The notes beneath the pieces were generated by a model that saw only the letters and a list, made by a program, of their open reading frames with translations, was not told the origin of the DNA and ran no database searches. The position numbers and the translations under genes are program-made. From Halorussus salinisoli (GTDB lineage: Archaea; Halobacteriota; Halobacteria; Halobacteriales; Haladaptataceae): a stretch of 64,000 bases of DNA. Each line of letters opens with the position of its first letter. The stretch's first letter is position 1. The stretch spans positions 620,001 through 684,000 of the forward strand of contig SZNP01000004.1 of NCBI GenBank assembly GCA_005239435.1, read 5' to 3'. Shown piece by piece: positions 7,817 through 17,444 of the stretch.

Positions 7817-9784
7817 TTAGATTTGCGTGACCGTCTCGTGGTCGATATCGATCGCGTCGGCGTCTTCCGGCAGAAGAGCAACGACCAAGAAATCGGGATA
7901 GTCTGCAAAATACTCAATCAGTCGGGCAATTCGACCTGAATCGATCGCTTCTAAAGAGTCCAATAGCATGACAGGCACCGTTTCGTGGAGATTATGGACG
8001 AGATACCCGGCCAGCGCAAACACGAGGCCAACGACCTCACGTTCACTCTCACTGAGAGTATCTATCGTCCCCTCGTAGGTTTGTCCCGATTCAGATTCAC
8101 GGACGATATGCAATTCGAAGTGGTTTTGCTTGATCTTGCGTCGCCCCTGTCGCGTTTCGCGTTCTTGGCGTTCGATCCAGACACGGGCGATATTCTCGTA
8201 TTCGAGGATGTTGAGTACGTCTTCCATCCGAGAATTGAATTCCTCGATGGCGTTCCTCTCGAGACGATCAATCCGGTTACGCAATTCCTCAAGCTGTTCG
8301 TTGATTTGCTCCCGTCGTTCCTCGTATTCGTCACGGTCTGCGACTAACGATTCAATGTCTGCAATTTCGTCTTCGACAGACGCAAGTGTATCCTCTTTTT
8401 GCTCCAGTTCTAGTTCTACTTGGTTTGCCTCCTTGTGCAAGTCGAGCAAATCACTGTAATCCGATGACTGGGTTTGCTCAACTGCCTCCTCAAGATCCTC
8501 GATTTCCTCGTGGATATCGTCGCGTTGCTGTTCAAGATCCTCGATCCGGCCTTGTTTCTTTTCGATCTCGGTCTCAATCTCTGCGAGACGCTGATTCAGG
8601 CGCTGTAGTTCCCTCTGCGAATCTTCCAATTCCGAAACCTGTTCTTTCGTCTCGTCGATTTCTCGCTGAATCGACTCGCGAGTGCTAAGTTTTTCTTCAC
8701 GGAACGACTGCAATCGATCAAGGGTATCCGTGATGTCTCCTCGAGAAACCTCAGACCCGCACGTCCAGCACACGACGGACTCTTCGCCTTCTAGCAGTCG
8801 ATCCGTAATCGCACCATCCCCGCTGTCGTCTTCGCTATCGTCACGGAGAACATCAGCAATTTCGCTATCTGTCCCGCTAAGCATGTCCTCGTTGAATTGA
8901 ATAATACTCTGTAGCTCGTTGGTTTGGGTATTCACTTGGCGTTTGCGGTCACGCAATTTATCAAGTTCATCGCGAAGCGAACTCACGTCTGTCTCAGAGT
9001 CAACAGTAAGGTTCTCCCTCGTATCGCGTTTTTCATCTCGTTCGTCTTTGAGAGACTCAATCGTTTCGTTGGTGGTTTCGATCTTGAACCGGATGTCTTC
9101 TAACTGCGACCGAAGTTCTTTGAGTCTGTCGAGTTGGTCTTCGACTTGTTCTTGTTCTTCGCGTTTCTTCTCAAGGTCAGTATCGGCATCCTCGATCTCT
9201 GCTTCGAGTTCTGAGAGACGTTCACGGCGCTCTTCGACTTCTGTTTGCAAACGGTTTTTCCGCTGCTCGAGTTCGACGAGTTCCCGTTCACGATCTTCGA
9301 TATGCTCTATCTTCTCGTCGAGCTGGCGCTTTTCGCTCTGGAGCCTGTCGATTTCGGTGTTAATCTCTTCCGTATCAATTGGCCGAGTAATGACCTCGCG
9401 CAGGTTATCGCCGCGGGCAACTGCCTGCCGGGCTTCGTTTTCTTCGAGAAGGAACGCAAAGAGATTTGCGAGTTCCGGATCGTCGAGGTAGCCATCACTG
9501 GATGACTCGACGATACCGTTTCGACGGTTGAATTCTCGTTCAACAACGGTATCGTCGAGCGTTAGCTGTACACGTCCATGGTCAGCATCACCTTTGAGGT
9601 TGAACGCGTCGCTACCCATCGCGGCCATCACGGACTGGAGGAATGACGTCCGATTCGTGGCGTTCTTCCCTTGGAGAATAGTGGTGCCATTTGACAACTC
9701 GACGTGAGTCTCATTGATTCCGCCGATATTCTCTGTAGTGAGTGCGAGGGTATTGTAGGACGTTGCCTTTGAGCTCATACGCAT
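7817..9784 (-). CDS. sph3: Archaea-specific SMC-related protein (Sph3-like)
   Basis: A 655-residue SMC/Rad50-like coiled-coil ATPase of the haloarchaeal group. The N-terminal P-loop is the degenerate GKNATNRTS (39-47) typical of this family rather than a standard GxxGxGKS/T. Two long Glu/Arg-rich coiled coils (about 125-300 and 350-540) flank a CWTCGSEV knuckle near residue 337, which resembles a half zinc hook. The C-terminal head has a short signature-like segment (LSESEREV) and a Walker-B-like VMLLDSLEAID. It follows rdfA by about 50 bp on the same strand. In Haloferax volcanii the RdfA-Sph3 pair is linked to rod versus disk cell shape. ATG 9784 or the next Met (9778) could be the start. 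Confidence 0.88.
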   Translation of the reverse strand: MRMSSKATSYNTLALTTENIGGINETHVELSNGTTILQGKNATNRTSFLQSVMAAMGSDAFNLKGDADHGRVQLTLDDTVVEREFNRRNGIVESSSDGYLDDPELANLFAFLLEENEARQAVARGDNLREVITRPIDTEEINTEIDRLQSEKRQLDEKIEHIEDRERELVELEQRKNRLQTEVEERRERLSELEAEIEDADTDLEKKREEQEQVEDQLDRLKELRSQLEDIRFKIETTNETIESLKDERDEKRDTRENLTVDSETDVSSLRDELDKLRDRKRQVNTQTNELQSIIQFNEDMLSGTDSEIADVLRDDSEDDSGDGAITDRLLEGEESVVCWTCGSEVSRGDITDTLDRLQSFREEKLSTRESIQREIDETKEQVSELEDSQRELQRLNQRLAEIETEIEKKQGRIEDLEQQRDDIHEEIEDLEEAVEQTQSSDYSDLLDLHKEANQVELELEQKEDTLASVEDEIADIESLVADRDEYEERREQINEQLEELRNRIDRLERNAIEEFNSRMEDVLNILEYENIARVWIERQERETRQGRRKIKQNHFELHIVRESESGQTYEGTIDTLSESEREVVGLVFALAGYLVHNLHETVPVMLLDSLEAIDSGRIARLIEYFADYPDFLVVALLPEDADAIDIDHETVTQI

Positions 9785-9835
9785 AGTATTGTTGGTACCC
9801 GCAAATAGTTCTTTTCGTTCGCAGAGGAGGGATAT

Positions 9836-10438
9836 TCAGGTATTATTACAGCTACAGCCGTCTCGTACTGCAGTTTCAAAACCCATTGAACGTCCACAGT
9901 CGCTACAGACGACGTTGAGATCGACCAATACGTCTGTTTCTCCGAGGTCGGCGATACCTGCAGACTGTAAAGTTTCGAGGGTCGATTCGGTCACGGTCTC
10001 TAGCCGTTGTTGCAGTGCAAATACAGTATCTTTCGCCTTTTGACGGCGCTCATCGGGTGTTTGGCTATCGTCTTTTGTTGCACCCAAACACTGTTTCAGG
10101 TGACGATAGACCGTTTGATGTGAGACGAGATCTGACGAAAGTTGCTCGACGTCAACCCCAGCACGGTCAAGTTCACGTCGAATCTCGATTTCTTCCGCTT
10201 CGCTTAATTCGTCGGTAGTTAGCGCCTCATACACGGGCGAACGACTCCATTGATGTTGCGTTACGTTCGCTGCGGAGAGTGCCGCTTCGATAATGTCCTT
10301 GTTCAAGTTCTCTGTGAGTTTGCGGACACTCACTCCACTCTGCCACTTTTGTACGAGTTGATCATCTCGATATTGAAGGCCATAGTCTGTTCTTACGGAT
10401 TCGACTTTGCATCCACAACCGTCCTCTTTGCCCGTCAT
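9836..10438 (-). CDS. rdfA: Rod-determining factor RdfA family protein
   Basis: A 200-residue haloarchaeal protein recognised by its overall pattern. It has an N-terminal Cys-rich start (CGCKVESV), a segment with LTENLNKDIIEAAL, the DLVSHQTVYRHLK helix and the TVTESTLETL helix. It ends in a domain with DVLVDLNVVCSDCG and a final CSC. The paired cysteines suggest zinc binding. The family is named for its effect on rod formation in Haloferax volcanii and is typically encoded with an SMC-like partner, as here. The disk-determining partner DdfA is not seen in the window. A 24-bp palindrome lies 14 bp upstream of the start codon. Confidence 0.85.
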   Translation of the reverse strand: MTGKEDGCGCKVESVRTDYGLQYRDDQLVQKWQSGVSVRKLTENLNKDIIEAALSAANVTQHQWSRSPVYEALTTDELSEAEEIEIRRELDRAGVDVEQLSSDLVSHQTVYRHLKQCLGATKDDSQTPDERRQKAKDTVFALQQRLETVTESTLETLQSAGIADLGETDVLVDLNVVCSDCGRSMGFETAVRDGCSCNNT

Positions 10439-11537
10439 TCTCCTAGCGGGTTGTTACAGGCCTAAGCATGTAACTCTTCGGACTTGGTTTGCTCTGCTAT
10501 TTTGATATAGTAATTATTGCTGGTTTAGACCAAAGGTCATTTTGAACGCGACAACAAATCTACTGTACAGTTGAAGTTAGGGAAGAATCTTGTCCCTCTT
10601 GATTTGTTGCGAAGCCACTCTCAAAAATGTAATTACTTTTAGGGACGTCCTCGACTGTATTCCCAACATAATAGATTATAATTTATAATAGTCTTGCTAG
10701 AATTATAAATCTATCTTATATAGTAGATATATTAAGTATACGATTTAAAAATTATTCTATACTTTCTATATTAAGAAATGATTGAGGAGTTATTAACCCT
10801 GGAATTTTTCCTTAGCAGTAAGTATTGGCCAATTCTCGGTAATATTGTCTATTTCTCACACTCTAGTTAACTCCTCTAACCATCTTCTGCCTTTACACCA
10901 ATTTTAAGCCAAAATTGTCACATGGATATCATTGAGAAAGGTCCAATTACTTCTGTCCGATTGCCGTGCGACGGAAGACAATATAGTTACAAATTTACAT
11001 TATTGTTACCCTCATAGATGCGATGAGTCGAGAGTTCGACTACGTCAATCACGAGGTCGAACTGTCCACCGGAGGGGCCACTACTGGAGTGCGATCGTCT
11101 TCTCGACAAAGTACTTCTCCGCGGATCGCCCCTGCCTTGCGCCAGCCATTCTACCAGTTGTATGGAACCGCCCGCACCTCCAATCGTCTTCCCCGCCTTC
11201 CGCCAATCTGGATCATACGGCATATCCATTATCAAAGTTTCCTGTCTTCTGACGGCCGATAGTACTCCACCAAGGACGCTGGTATGGCGGTATCGATACC
11301 TATAACGAACGGGATCCACACTTCCAAACTCGGAGACACCTGTATTCCCTCGGGACCGGTCCGGCCACAGATGCTGTTGGCGGTGACTCTGCATTTCACT
11401 CCTGCCCGATCCTACCGCTGGACACGAGACAGATACAGGTAATCATACCGCGTCACCACCACGAGGACCCACCCACAGGGGTGATATACACGTCGTCGCA
11501 GATTCACTCCGAAGCCGAACACGGCGGTTCGTATGTG
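10439..11537. other. Long non-coding region with an AT-rich core and a possible gene remnant
   Basis: About 1.1 kb without a convincing gene. Bases about 10660-10800 are strikingly AT-rich. On the minus strand around 11120-11290 a short coding-like stretch (LIMDMPYDPDWRKAG... to SIQLVEWLAQG) appears to continue in another frame to EKYFVEKTIALQ-stop, as in a decaying gene. No family is recognised for it. Confidence 0.5.
10452..10475. promoter_or_regulatory. 24-bp palindrome, site B, in the rdfA leader
   Basis: TGTTACA (10452-10458) and TGTAACT (10469-10475) with a 10-base spacer match at 6 of 7 arm positions. The site ends 14 bp before the rdfA ATG. An AT-rich box near 10495-10510 would place the rdfA transcript start close to the palindrome, so a bound protein could control the rdfA-sph3 operon. 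Confidence 0.6.
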
Positions 11538-12755
11538 TCATGTCTCGGCCTCCCCGAGGTCGTTGAGCACCTCGTCGGCAAGGAAGTCGCCGAACGGAAG
11601 CGAAGACGTGAGTCCCGGTGAGACGGCGTTCAGGACGTGAAGCGAATCCGGGCCTCTCTCGAATACGGGATCTTTCACGAGTTGTCCGTCGTCGCGAACC
11701 ACCTGGGCACGAATGCCGGCGTAGCTACGTCGGAAATCGCTACTACGGGCGTCGGGGACGAGCCGCCGGGCCGCATCGACGAACGCCTCTTTCCGGTACG
11801 ACTTCCGGAGTTCGTCCCACGCCACCTGCATCATCTTTGGACTGCCGAGTAGCTTCCAGAACCCCTCGTAACCTAACGTCTCGACGAGTTCTCCGACATC
11901 AAAGTTCGTGTTCCGGTAGGCCTCCCGTCCGAACGCGAGCACCGCGTTCGGTCCGACGATGACCTTGTCGTCGGTCCGACGCGTGTAATGGACGCCAAGG
12001 AACGGGAGACTGGGATCTGGCGTCGGATAGATCATCGACTCGCAGAGGTCACGCCGTTCGGGGGTGAGTTCGTAGTACTCGCCCCGAAACGGGACAACTT
12101 GGTACTCCTCGCCGACACCGACATCGTGGGCGAGGGTGTCCGCGTAGAGACCGGCCGCGTTTACCACGTAATCGGCCTCGAGACGACCCTTGTTCGTTTC
12201 GATGAGGTAGCCGTCACGTCGCCGACGTAGCTGTTCGACCGCGTATCCCATGTAGAAATCGACGCCCGAGTCCTCCGCATCGGACGCGAGCGTGTAGACG
12301 TACTTCTGGGAATCGATTGACGCTGCTTCCGGGCAATGTAGCGCCGCGTGGCCGACGGCGTGGGGTTCATATTGTTTGATTTGCTCTTCCCCGTGTAGTA
12401 TCTCCGTCTCAACGCCGTTTTCGTCCGCTTGCGCTTTCAACGTTTCAAGCCTCGCCTCCTCTTCGTCCGATTGTGCGACGACGACCACCCCACACTCGTC
12501 GAGCGGAATGTCGTTCGCGCGAGCGTACTCTTTCATCCGCCGAGTCCCTTCGGTGCTGAACTGCGCTTTGAGCGATCCCGGCTCGTAGTTGAAGCCGGGA
12601 TGGAGAACGCCCGAATTCCGTCCACTCTGGTGTTCTGCCAGGTGGTATTCTTTTTCGAGAACCGCGATGTCTAGACTAGATTGCTCTGCCAAGGACTTCG
12701 CGACCGAACACCCGACACAACCCCCGCCGACGATAGCGACATCGTGCGTTACCAT
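11538..12755 (-). CDS. lhgO: L-2-hydroxyglutarate oxidase (LhgO)-type FAD oxidoreductase
   Basis: A 405-residue DAO-family flavoprotein with an N-terminal FAD motif VAIVGGGCVGCSVA. The following EHQSGRNSGVLHPGFNY segment is characteristic of L-2-hydroxyglutarate oxidases (YgaF/LhgO). The family oxidises L-2-hydroxyglutarate to 2-oxoglutarate, passing electrons to the membrane quinone pool or oxygen. The C-terminal YAGIRAQVV and SPGLTSSLPFG segments complete the FAD site. A TTATTTTA box about 28 bases upstream supports a leaderless start at 12755. It is a single gene bordered downstream by the long non-coding region and upstream by an IS5-type element whose end lies about 50 bp from its start codon. 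Confidence 0.9.
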   Translation of the reverse strand: MVTHDVAIVGGGCVGCSVAKSLAEQSSLDIAVLEKEYHLAEHQSGRNSGVLHPGFNYEPGSLKAQFSTEGTRRMKEYARANDIPLDECGVVVVAQSDEEEARLETLKAQADENGVETEILHGEEQIKQYEPHAVGHAALHCPEAASIDSQKYVYTLASDAEDSGVDFYMGYAVEQLRRRRDGYLIETNKGRLEADYVVNAAGLYADTLAHDVGVGEEYQVVPFRGEYYELTPERRDLCESMIYPTPDPSLPFLGVHYTRRTDDKVIVGPNAVLAFGREAYRNTNFDVGELVETLGYEGFWKLLGSPKMMQVAWDELRKSYRKEAFVDAARRLVPDARSSDFRRSYAGIRAQVVRDDGQLVKDPVFERGPDSLHVLNAVSPGLTSSLPFGDFLADEVLNDLGEAET

Positions 12756-12861
12756 GTTTGACAGACGCTCGTCTCCCGGATAAAATAACTCGGTCTCAGG
12801 AAATTTCGGCCTTGTTGAAACCCTTGATGAGAAACACGACGGGTGAGTAGCGCAAGGGAAG

Positions 12862-13713
12862 ATGGACGCTCTCCCGAAGCCCCGACTCCTCCAATTCGTC
12901 GAACGCGCTGTCGTGCTGGCCCGTCGTGCTGTTACACGGTTCTCGACTCGCTATTCGCAGAAGCGATTCACGCTCCGGCAACACGTCGTCCTGCTCTGCC
13001 TCAAGGTGAAGAAGACGACTACGTACCGCGATCTCGTTGATGAACTCATCGAGATGCCCCGCATCCGTGATGCTCTTGATCTCGACTGGATTCCGGTACC
13101 TTCGACACTCTGTAAGGCGTTCGATCGTTTGGAGATGGCTGTCTGGCGGGTGTTACTGAACGTGTCGCTGGCGGATTTACCGGTCAACGGTGTCACCGGG
13201 ATCGATGCGTCCGGATTCGAGCGGGCTCATGCATCGTCTCATTACACAAAGCGTACGAATCTCTCGATACAGCAGTTGAAGATGACGTTGTTGGTCGATA
13301 CGGCGACCAATGCCGTTCTCGATATTCACGTGACGACAACGCGGAAGCACGATACCCAGATTGCGCCGCAGGTAGTGAAACGGAACGCAGCGTCCATCAC
13401 GGAGCTGACTGGCGACAAAGGATATGACGACCAAAAGCTTCGGCTGCTCGCCCGTGACCACGGTATTCGCCCACTCATCAAGCATCGGGAATTTACCTCA
13501 CTACACAAGGCGTGGAATGCACGGCTGGATAGCGACCTCTATCATCGACGGAACATGAACGAGACAGTCAATGCGGCGATCAAACAGAAATTCGGGGCGT
13601 ACGTGCGCTCACGTCGTTGGTGGTAGCAGTTCCGCGAACTCGTCATCAAATGCGTCGTTCACAATCTGGAACGAAGCCTTGCTATTCCACACAGTGAGTG
13701 TGATTGTCCGTAA
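12862..13713 (+). pseudogene. IS5-family (DDE) transposase with in-frame stop
   Basis: A DDE transposase of the IS5 family. The DDE residues are visible as Asp in GIDASGFERA, Asp in LTGDKGYDD and Glu in NMNETVNAAIK. After SRRWW the frame meets TAG (13624-13626), where related proteins continue with Lys. The same frame then runs 28 more codons (QFRELVIKCVVHNLERSL...) to a TAA ending at 13713. A single A-to-T change (AAG to TAG) would explain this. The truncated 254-aa product keeps the DDE residues, so residual activity cannot be excluded. Confidence 0.85.
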
Positions 13714-13901
13714 TTCTGAGAGGGACGGACTGCTGCATACAGAGGATCATTGCAGCGTAGTGGATGCGTTTAGTTCAGCCCAAGACAGGTGAATCAACTA
13801 TTCGGTGAACGTGCATATCGGTCAGAGGGAAGTGTCTGCGATGCATCTCGTGTTCACGTAAGAGAATCTTTTTGACCGCGAAAGCGCGAGTACCGGTATT
13901 G

Positions 13902-14222
13902 ATGTATCTGGTTACGTTCCGCCTCGATCCAGGGGAGTATGACGCGGAGTTCCACGAAGTAAACGATGCGATACAAGCTGTTGCCGAGGACACAGAGGGA
14001 TATCTGGGCAAGCGGACATGGCATGCCTCGGAGAGTGAGGAGGTTCTCGTCGTGTATTATTGGGAGTCGTTGGACGGGCTTGCGTCGTTTAGAGCAGATT
14101 CTACCCACAAACGAGCGAAACAACGGTGGACAGAGTGGTACGATGCGTACGAAGTCACTGTCACAGAAGTTGTCGAAGCGTACGGGAGTGGGTTCGGTGA
14201 CGACGCAGACCCACCCGCGTAG
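13902..14222 (+). CDS. ABM-type (antibiotic biosynthesis monooxygenase-like) small protein
   Basis: A 106-residue protein with the ferredoxin-like pattern of ABM-domain proteins. It starts MYLVTFRLDPGEYDAEFHEV, has a central EGYLGKRTWHASESEEVLVVYYWESLDGLASFRA, and a C-terminal helix with EWYDAYEVTVTEVVE. Such small dimers include heme-degrading and quinol monooxygenases, but most are uncharacterised. A TTG start 30 bases upstream is less likely than this ATG; a CTTTTTG box lies about 30 bases before it. The gene sits between the inverted repeats of the IS5-type element and may be mobile cargo. Confidence 0.7.
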   Translation: MYLVTFRLDPGEYDAEFHEVNDAIQAVAEDTEGYLGKRTWHASESEEVLVVYYWESLDGLASFRADSTHKRAKQRWTEWYDAYEVTVTEVVEAYGSGFGDDADPPA

Positions 14223-14393
14223 CATACCACAGCCTTGTTCGATTGGTTACATTCACATTCCGTGTACTAAAGAAACATTCTGTATCTACCGATTCGATCT
14301 GACTGACTCTGGTGGAGATTCTGTGCAAGATACGCGCTCTGTATTCAGCAGTGCCGCTGGAACTTATCACTGCTTGAGGGTTTCAACAAGGCC

Positions 14394-14641
14394 AGACAGA
14401 CAAACCGTTGTGGGTTCGCGAACATTCGTGTCCGTCGTGTGGGTTCGAGGCGGACAGAGATGCGAATGCGTCGTGGAACATTCTGTCTCGCGGTCTCGAA
14501 CAAGTAGGGACGGGCTGTCCCGAATCAACGCCTGTGGAGACTGCGCTCCCTACGGACACCGAATCGGTGTCTGCAAAGCGCGTCGTGGAAGCAGGAAGCC
14601 CCACCCTCACCGAGCGACCCGCGCAAGCGGTGAGCGAGTAG
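14394..14641 (+). pseudogene. TnpB (IS200/IS605 type) C-terminal fragment
   Basis: The last roughly 80 codons of an RNA-guided TnpB nuclease. The zinc-finger half CPSCGFEADRDANASWNIL, with the third RuvC-type Asp, is intact and is followed by the variable tail typical of haloarchaeal copies. Everything upstream is missing, and the fragment starts exactly at the right inverted repeat of the IS5-type element, which is the likely cause of truncation. Confidence 0.8.
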
Positions 14642-14654
14642 GGTGGGGAGGAAG

Positions 14655-17444
14655 TCACTCGCCGAACGTGGAGTCGAGTTCCCCGTCTACGTACCGGTTC
14701 TGCACGAATCCGAGTGCGTTCGTCAGCATGGTGTGCCCCAGGAACGTCGGGGTGTACTCGAGCAGTCCGAACGGATGGAGATTGGATTGATTACCTGGCG
14801 GGAGGAGGCCGCCAATCACGTGAATCCCTCCCCCGTTCGCGTCCGAAAGTGAGCCTGCGCCGACGTACGGCGATCGTTCGGCAAACGGCTGTTCGTACGT
14901 GATGCCGGCGATCGTCCCGTTTGCCTGCTCGAACGCATCGACATCGACGACGGTCATCGGCGCCTCGCCGGTGAAGGTGATCGGATAGCCAAGTGGCGCA
15001 GGCTTCCAGAGTTCCCGCTGAATTGGCCGGGTGTCCGCGAGCAACGGATGGTCCTCGTTGCGCTCCCCGAGGAACGCACTGAAGAGTGTGACCTCCGTGA
15101 TATCATCACTACTGATTCTCGCAGCCAGTGCGTTCTCCATCACGCCGAGCAGGGCCACACCGCGGTCGGTGACGATGAGGTTTCCACCGGCCTCGACAAA
15201 CCGGTCGAGTTCGTCGATATAGGCCTGATTGTCGATTCCCTCTGCGTGAGAGATGACGAGATTCTCGACGCGAAGGTTCTTTGCGCCTTTACGGAGCGCT
15301 CCGTTCGCGATGTCCGTAACGCTGACCCCCTGCATGAGGGTGGCGTCGTCGTTTCGGTTCTCGCTGGATCGACCCTGATCGTGGTTCGCCGTCTTGAGGG
15401 TCCCCGAGCGTGTCAGGTAGTCGCGGTAGTCCTCGAAGTACGTGAGTGGTGAGACTTCGTACGCCCGCTGCTGGTAGCCGAGTGCGTCAACGGGATCCGG
15501 GGTGGGAACCGCCTCGTCACCCTCGGTCAGCAACGTCGTGACGGTCACTGTCGCGGTCGTCGTCCCGCCGCCTTGTGTCTTGACCGTGACCGACCATTCA
15601 CCGGCTGCCGGGTCTAACACGGTCCATTCAGCGGTCCGCTTGGCTTGATCGTGGATCCCGGCCGACGTTGAATTGAATGTCCGGACGACCTGTCCGCTTG
15701 GATTCCGGAGCTGGGCGAGTGCATCCCCCTCGGGGCTCACTGTCACGGAGAGCGATTGCGTGCCGTCCGATACGTCGAACGCGGTCGACTCCCACTGCGG
15801 GCCCGCGGTCACCGACTTCGTAACCTGTCGGCGGTCACTGCTAGCTGTCGATAGATCGCTTGACGACCGGGTGAGCGCGTCCGTGGTGACGTAGGCTGCT
15901 TTCGCGTCCGCCTCGATTGTTCCCTGGACGGATCGCACGGCGTGACGGGTAGTGGCGCGGATGACCTCCTGATAGCCGACGACCCAGAGGTTCGTGAGCC
16001 ACGGCTCGTACGGGCGGCGATGGAGCACCCGGTTGTCCCAACCCATCTCATGGGCCATGATCTGCATGCCGAGCCCGCCCTGCTCCTCCGGGTGGCTCAT
16101 CCACGAGATGAGGGTCCCAGTCGTCGTGTAGCCGATGGTGTCGAGGATTGTACCGTAAGAGTAGGCTACGTCAGGCACGGGGGCATCCGAGAACCCGTAC
16201 CGCTGATTCAGCGCCGCGAAGTCGTCCTGGTGCTCCTTGAGGAGATCCCCCAGAGCAGCATCGACTCGGGTCTGAGTACGCTGGTTCCACTCGTAGAGGT
16301 CGTGGAACTGGTCGTGGCTGTACTGATCGTTGACGATGAGGCCGTTGATGAAGTCGGTCGACATGAACTTGCCGTGGAGGTCCGACCCCACACGCAGGTT
16401 TTTATAGTCCCGGAGATGGTCGACAATGGCAAGCGAGTCCGGGACGGTCTCCGTGTATTCGGAGGGCACATCAGCGTCGATACCGGGTTCGTCATCGACG
16501 AGATTTTGGCCGTTCGGTTCGGCGGGATGGTAGCCCGGGTTAATCCAGCCGACAGTCGGATATTGGCGGTTCGGGTCGACCCCCGTCGCGGTTTCCCGCT
16601 TGAAGGAGTTGTGCCCGAGGTCATCGATCAGGTCGTACTGCGGGTTACGCGAAACCCAGCCGTCCGGATTCGCGTAGAGGAAGACCAGGACCACATCGTC
16701 GAGTAACGCCTCGATTTCCGGCTCCCCACCGTCGAGGACCTGTTCGATGAACCGGGTCCCCGCTTCGGCACCGGACCGTTCGTCGCCGTGAATCGACAGG
16801 ACGAACAGCGCCTTCTCTTTCTCACGGAATGCCTCCTCGTCGGTGATATCGTTCGTAACTTCGGCGACATAGACCTCCTTGGGATCGTCTTCACCGAGGA
16901 AGGCGTTGTAGTGGCCTGGACTCTCACCAACGCCGTAGAATCGCAGGCGATCCTCGTGACGGGATTCGAGGTGGTTCATCCCGTCGATCATCTGCTCGTA
17001 GTCGATGTAGCTGACTGCGTCGTGGGTGTCGGGGAACACGCCGTTCGGATAGTGGTTGAGCAGCCAGAATGGATTCGAGCCGGGTGAGAACTGAAGTTGG
17101 CTCACCTGCTCGTTGTCGGCCACCTCGGCAGTCTGGTCGCGGGTCAGCACGACGTACGCAGCAGGTTGTGGTTTGGTCGTGGTCACCGGATTGAGTCCAA
17201 GATCCGTGAGCGCGTCGAACCCACTCTCATCGTCGAGCGTGAGGAGCGTGGGAATCTCGAAATCCTCGTCAACGTGGTTGACGACGTAGCTGTAGACGTC
17301 GGTGAACTTGGACGAGGTGATGTCCGCGAGGGCGTTCCCCGGAAGTGTGAGTGCGCCGGCGGTCGCCGCCGACAATCGAACGAACGTTCGACGGGAAATC
17401 GGACTCTGCTCGAACTGGGGGTCAGAGGATTTCTGCATGGTCAC
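14655..17444 (-). CDS. Secreted M14-family zinc carboxypeptidase with pre-peptidase C-type domain
   Basis: A 929-residue Tat-exported peptidase. The N-terminus has the twin-arginine signal SRRTFVRLSAATAGALTLPG. The zinc site of M14 peptidases is visible as SIHGDERSG (His and Glu) and the later GSDLHGK His. The catalytic Glu is probably in the AHEMGWD region. Around residues 540-640 a beta-rich segment (SLSVTVSPEGDALAQL..., EWSVTVKTQGG) resembles a PPC domain. The C-terminal 250 residues resemble a glutamine-amidotransferase-like or Rossmann domain. It probably degrades extracellular peptides and feeds amino acids to the cell. It stands alone, next to the tnpB remnant. Confidence 0.85.
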   Translation of the reverse strand: MTMQKSSDPQFEQSPISRRTFVRLSAATAGALTLPGNALADITSSKFTDVYSYVVNHVDEDFEIPTLLTLDDESGFDALTDLGLNPVTTTKPQPAAYVVLTRDQTAEVADNEQVSQLQFSPGSNPFWLLNHYPNGVFPDTHDAVSYIDYEQMIDGMNHLESRHEDRLRFYGVGESPGHYNAFLGEDDPKEVYVAEVTNDITDEEAFREKEKALFVLSIHGDERSGAEAGTRFIEQVLDGGEPEIEALLDDVVLVFLYANPDGWVSRNPQYDLIDDLGHNSFKRETATGVDPNRQYPTVGWINPGYHPAEPNGQNLVDDEPGIDADVPSEYTETVPDSLAIVDHLRDYKNLRVGSDLHGKFMSTDFINGLIVNDQYSHDQFHDLYEWNQRTQTRVDAALGDLLKEHQDDFAALNQRYGFSDAPVPDVAYSYGTILDTIGYTTTGTLISWMSHPEEQGGLGMQIMAHEMGWDNRVLHRRPYEPWLTNLWVVGYQEVIRATTRHAVRSVQGTIEADAKAAYVTTDALTRSSSDLSTASSDRRQVTKSVTAGPQWESTAFDVSDGTQSLSVTVSPEGDALAQLRNPSGQVVRTFNSTSAGIHDQAKRTAEWTVLDPAAGEWSVTVKTQGGGTTTATVTVTTLLTEGDEAVPTPDPVDALGYQQRAYEVSPLTYFEDYRDYLTRSGTLKTANHDQGRSSENRNDDATLMQGVSVTDIANGALRKGAKNLRVENLVISHAEGIDNQAYIDELDRFVEAGGNLIVTDRGVALLGVMENALAARISSDDITEVTLFSAFLGERNEDHPLLADTRPIQRELWKPAPLGYPITFTGEAPMTVVDVDAFEQANGTIAGITYEQPFAERSPYVGAGSLSDANGGGIHVIGGLLPPGNQSNLHPFGLLEYTPTFLGHTMLTNALGFVQNRYVDGELDSTFGE

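Larger units (their letters stand above)
12808..14393. mobile_element. IS5-type element with broken transposase and a cargo gene
   Basis: The left end GGCCTTGTTGAAACCCT (12808-12824) and right end AGGGTTTCAACAAGGCC (14377-14393) are perfect 17-bp inverted repeats. Between them are an IS5-type transposase with an in-frame TAG and, about 190 bp further on, an antibiotic-monooxygenase-like gene. At about 1.59 kb the unit is longer than a simple IS of this type. No direct repeat flanks it. The right end touches a truncated tnpB, so either the insertion deleted flanking DNA or the two ends come from different copies. Confidence 0.7.

Noticed and set aside
10660..10800. Possible replication origin in the AT-rich stretch near rdfA
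   Set aside because: No Orc1/Cdc6 gene and no recognisable origin-recognition boxes are seen nearby.
10987..11394. Minus-strand open frame with a possible protein
   Set aside because: Part looks coding but the end runs into low-complexity sequence and a frameshift is needed; listed only as a possible remnant.
12801..14400. Target-site duplication around the element at 12808-14393
   Set aside because: Bases before the left end and after the right end do not match.
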